Assembly: GCA_964498065.1 (NCBI GenBank)
Contig: CAZCFZ010000150.1
Coordinates: forward strand, 1 to 6,874
From: FEN-1297 sp964498065
GTDB taxonomy: Bacteria > Bacteroidota > Ignavibacteria > Ignavibacteriales > Ignavibacteriaceae
Length of the DNA stretch: 6,874 nt
Direction of reading: 5' to 3'
Shown: positions 6,207 through 6,874 of the stretch, in pieces
Layout of the letters: each line of letters begins with the position of its first letter
How positions within the stretch are numbered: the stretch's first letter is position 1
The notes under the pieces: model-generated
Databases searched by the model: none
What the model was told of the DNA's origin: nothing
What the model saw: the letters and a program-made list of their open reading frames with translations, nothing else
Translations under genes and position numbers: made by a program

Positions 6207-6874
6207 TTAATTAGATGTTGAAATACCTTTAATAATCTTTTTTAGAGTTCCGGTTGAATATGAATAATTTGCAACTTCCAGCCTTGTATGTAGTACAAGC
6301 TTTTCCATTATATTATGGACATGGCTCTTAACAGTAAAGGTTGAAACGCGCAGATTTTGTCCGATCTGTTTATTACTTAAACCATTTCCGATTAATTCGA
6401 TAATCTCCCGTTCCCTTTTGGTCATGCGAACCGATTCTTTTAAATTTATTTTGCTGCCTTTAAGTGCATGTTCTACTATTTGGGAAAAGACAGATTCGGT
6501 CATATCTTGCGGTATTACATTTTTACCTTCGAATACGGCACGGATAGTTATGATAAAATCATTAAGTGTTGCATCTTTTAAAATAAATCCCGATGCACCG
6601 GCTTTCAAAAATAAATTTATATCACCCTGCACAGGGGTAAGATCCATTACGATAACTTTTGCATAAGGGAAATCCTTTTTAACCATTTCTACTACCGTCA
6701 AGCTATTCTGATTACGCAAGCCTAAATCTAAAAGGATTATGTTCGGCACTAACTTTTGAATTTTATGTAAAGTGTTCTCACGATTACCTGAGGCAGCAAT
6801 AATCTTGATATCCTTCTGGTTCTTAAGCATAGAAATAATTCCGTCGCGAAGCAGCCGGTTATCTTCAATTAATA
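6207..6874 (-). CDS. LuxR/NarL-type response regulator, 5' end cut by the window
   Basis: This is a two-component DNA-binding regulator that would be phosphorylated by an unseen histidine kinase. The reading frame stays open from the ATG at 6830 to the window edge and adds LIEDNRLLRDGIIS, the start of a receiver, so 221 residues are visible and the true start lies outside. Receiver marks are the acidic pair Glu-Asp in LIEDN (6866-6861), the phosphoacceptor Asp in IILLDLGL (codon 6728-6726), and the Lys in FILKDAT. The usual switch Thr/Ser is Asp here (KVIVMDLTP, codon 6644-6642). A linker precedes the LuxR HTH, with MTKREREIIELI, GLSNKQIGQNL and TFTVKSHVHNIMEKL. A small basic peptide gene follows 24 bases downstream. 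Its best relative in the window is the decayed copy at 1429-1872. Confidence 0.9.
   Translation of the reverse strand, partial: LIEDNRLLRDGIISMLKNQKDIKIIAASGNRENTLHKIQKLVPNIILLDLGLRNQNSLTVVEMVKKDFPYAKVIVMDLTPVQGDINLFLKAGASGFILKDATLNDFIITIRAVFEGKNVIPQDMTESVFSQIVEHALKGSKINLKESVRMTKREREIIELIGNGLSNKQIGQNLRVSTFTVKSHVHNIMEKLVLHTRLEVANYSYSTGTLKKIIKGISTSN

Noticed and set aside
6207..6830. Response regulator starting at ATG 6830 as a 207-residue protein
   Set aside because: The frame remains open to the window edge and encodes the acidic LIEDN start of a receiver, so the ATG is internal.

Overview
The window is AT-rich and carries genes of a Bacteroidota/Chlorobiota/Ignavibacteriota-like bacterium. 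I infer this lineage from three things: a short primary-type sigma-70 protein lacking region 1.1, FCB-like GroES/GroEL, and LuxR-type response regulators with an unusual IVMDL receiver motif. An Ignavibacteria-like low-GC member fits best, but no marker here settles the genus.

Layout, left to right. Positions 1-356 hold no gene: a compact inverted-repeat element (21-139, MITE-like) is followed by AT-rich leader DNA with a possible promoter and a clear Shine-Dalgarno. A plus-strand sigma-70 family gene (357-1217) starts at TTG. Everything after it is on the minus strand. In transcription order from the right edge these are: a response regulator cut by the window edge (6874-6207); a 41-residue lysine-rich peptide gene (6182-6057); groES (5816-5517) and groEL (5455-3815) with a strong intrinsic terminator; a multi-spanning GT-C type glycosyltransferase (3605-2055); a decayed response regulator whose receiver half is lost (1872-1429); and a second 39-residue lysine-rich peptide gene (1416-1297).

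The most interesting structure is a duplicated two-gene cassette, response regulator plus tiny basic peptide, lying on both sides of the groESL and glycosyltransferase genes. One copy has a normal receiver as far as the window shows. The other keeps only the end of the receiver and the HTH, with evidence of a frameshift. The two peptide genes are absent from simple long-ORF calling, share an identical 21-residue core, and contain a 45-bp block that is identical even at synonymous sites. Such conservation suggests the peptide, or its nucleic acid, is under selection as a partner of the regulator.

GroES and GroEL form the usual chaperonin operon. The sigma factor is convergent with the left cassette and has no anti-sigma gene beside it. 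The glycosyltransferase appears to be a separate transcription unit behind the groEL terminator, and the decayed cassette may be read through from it.
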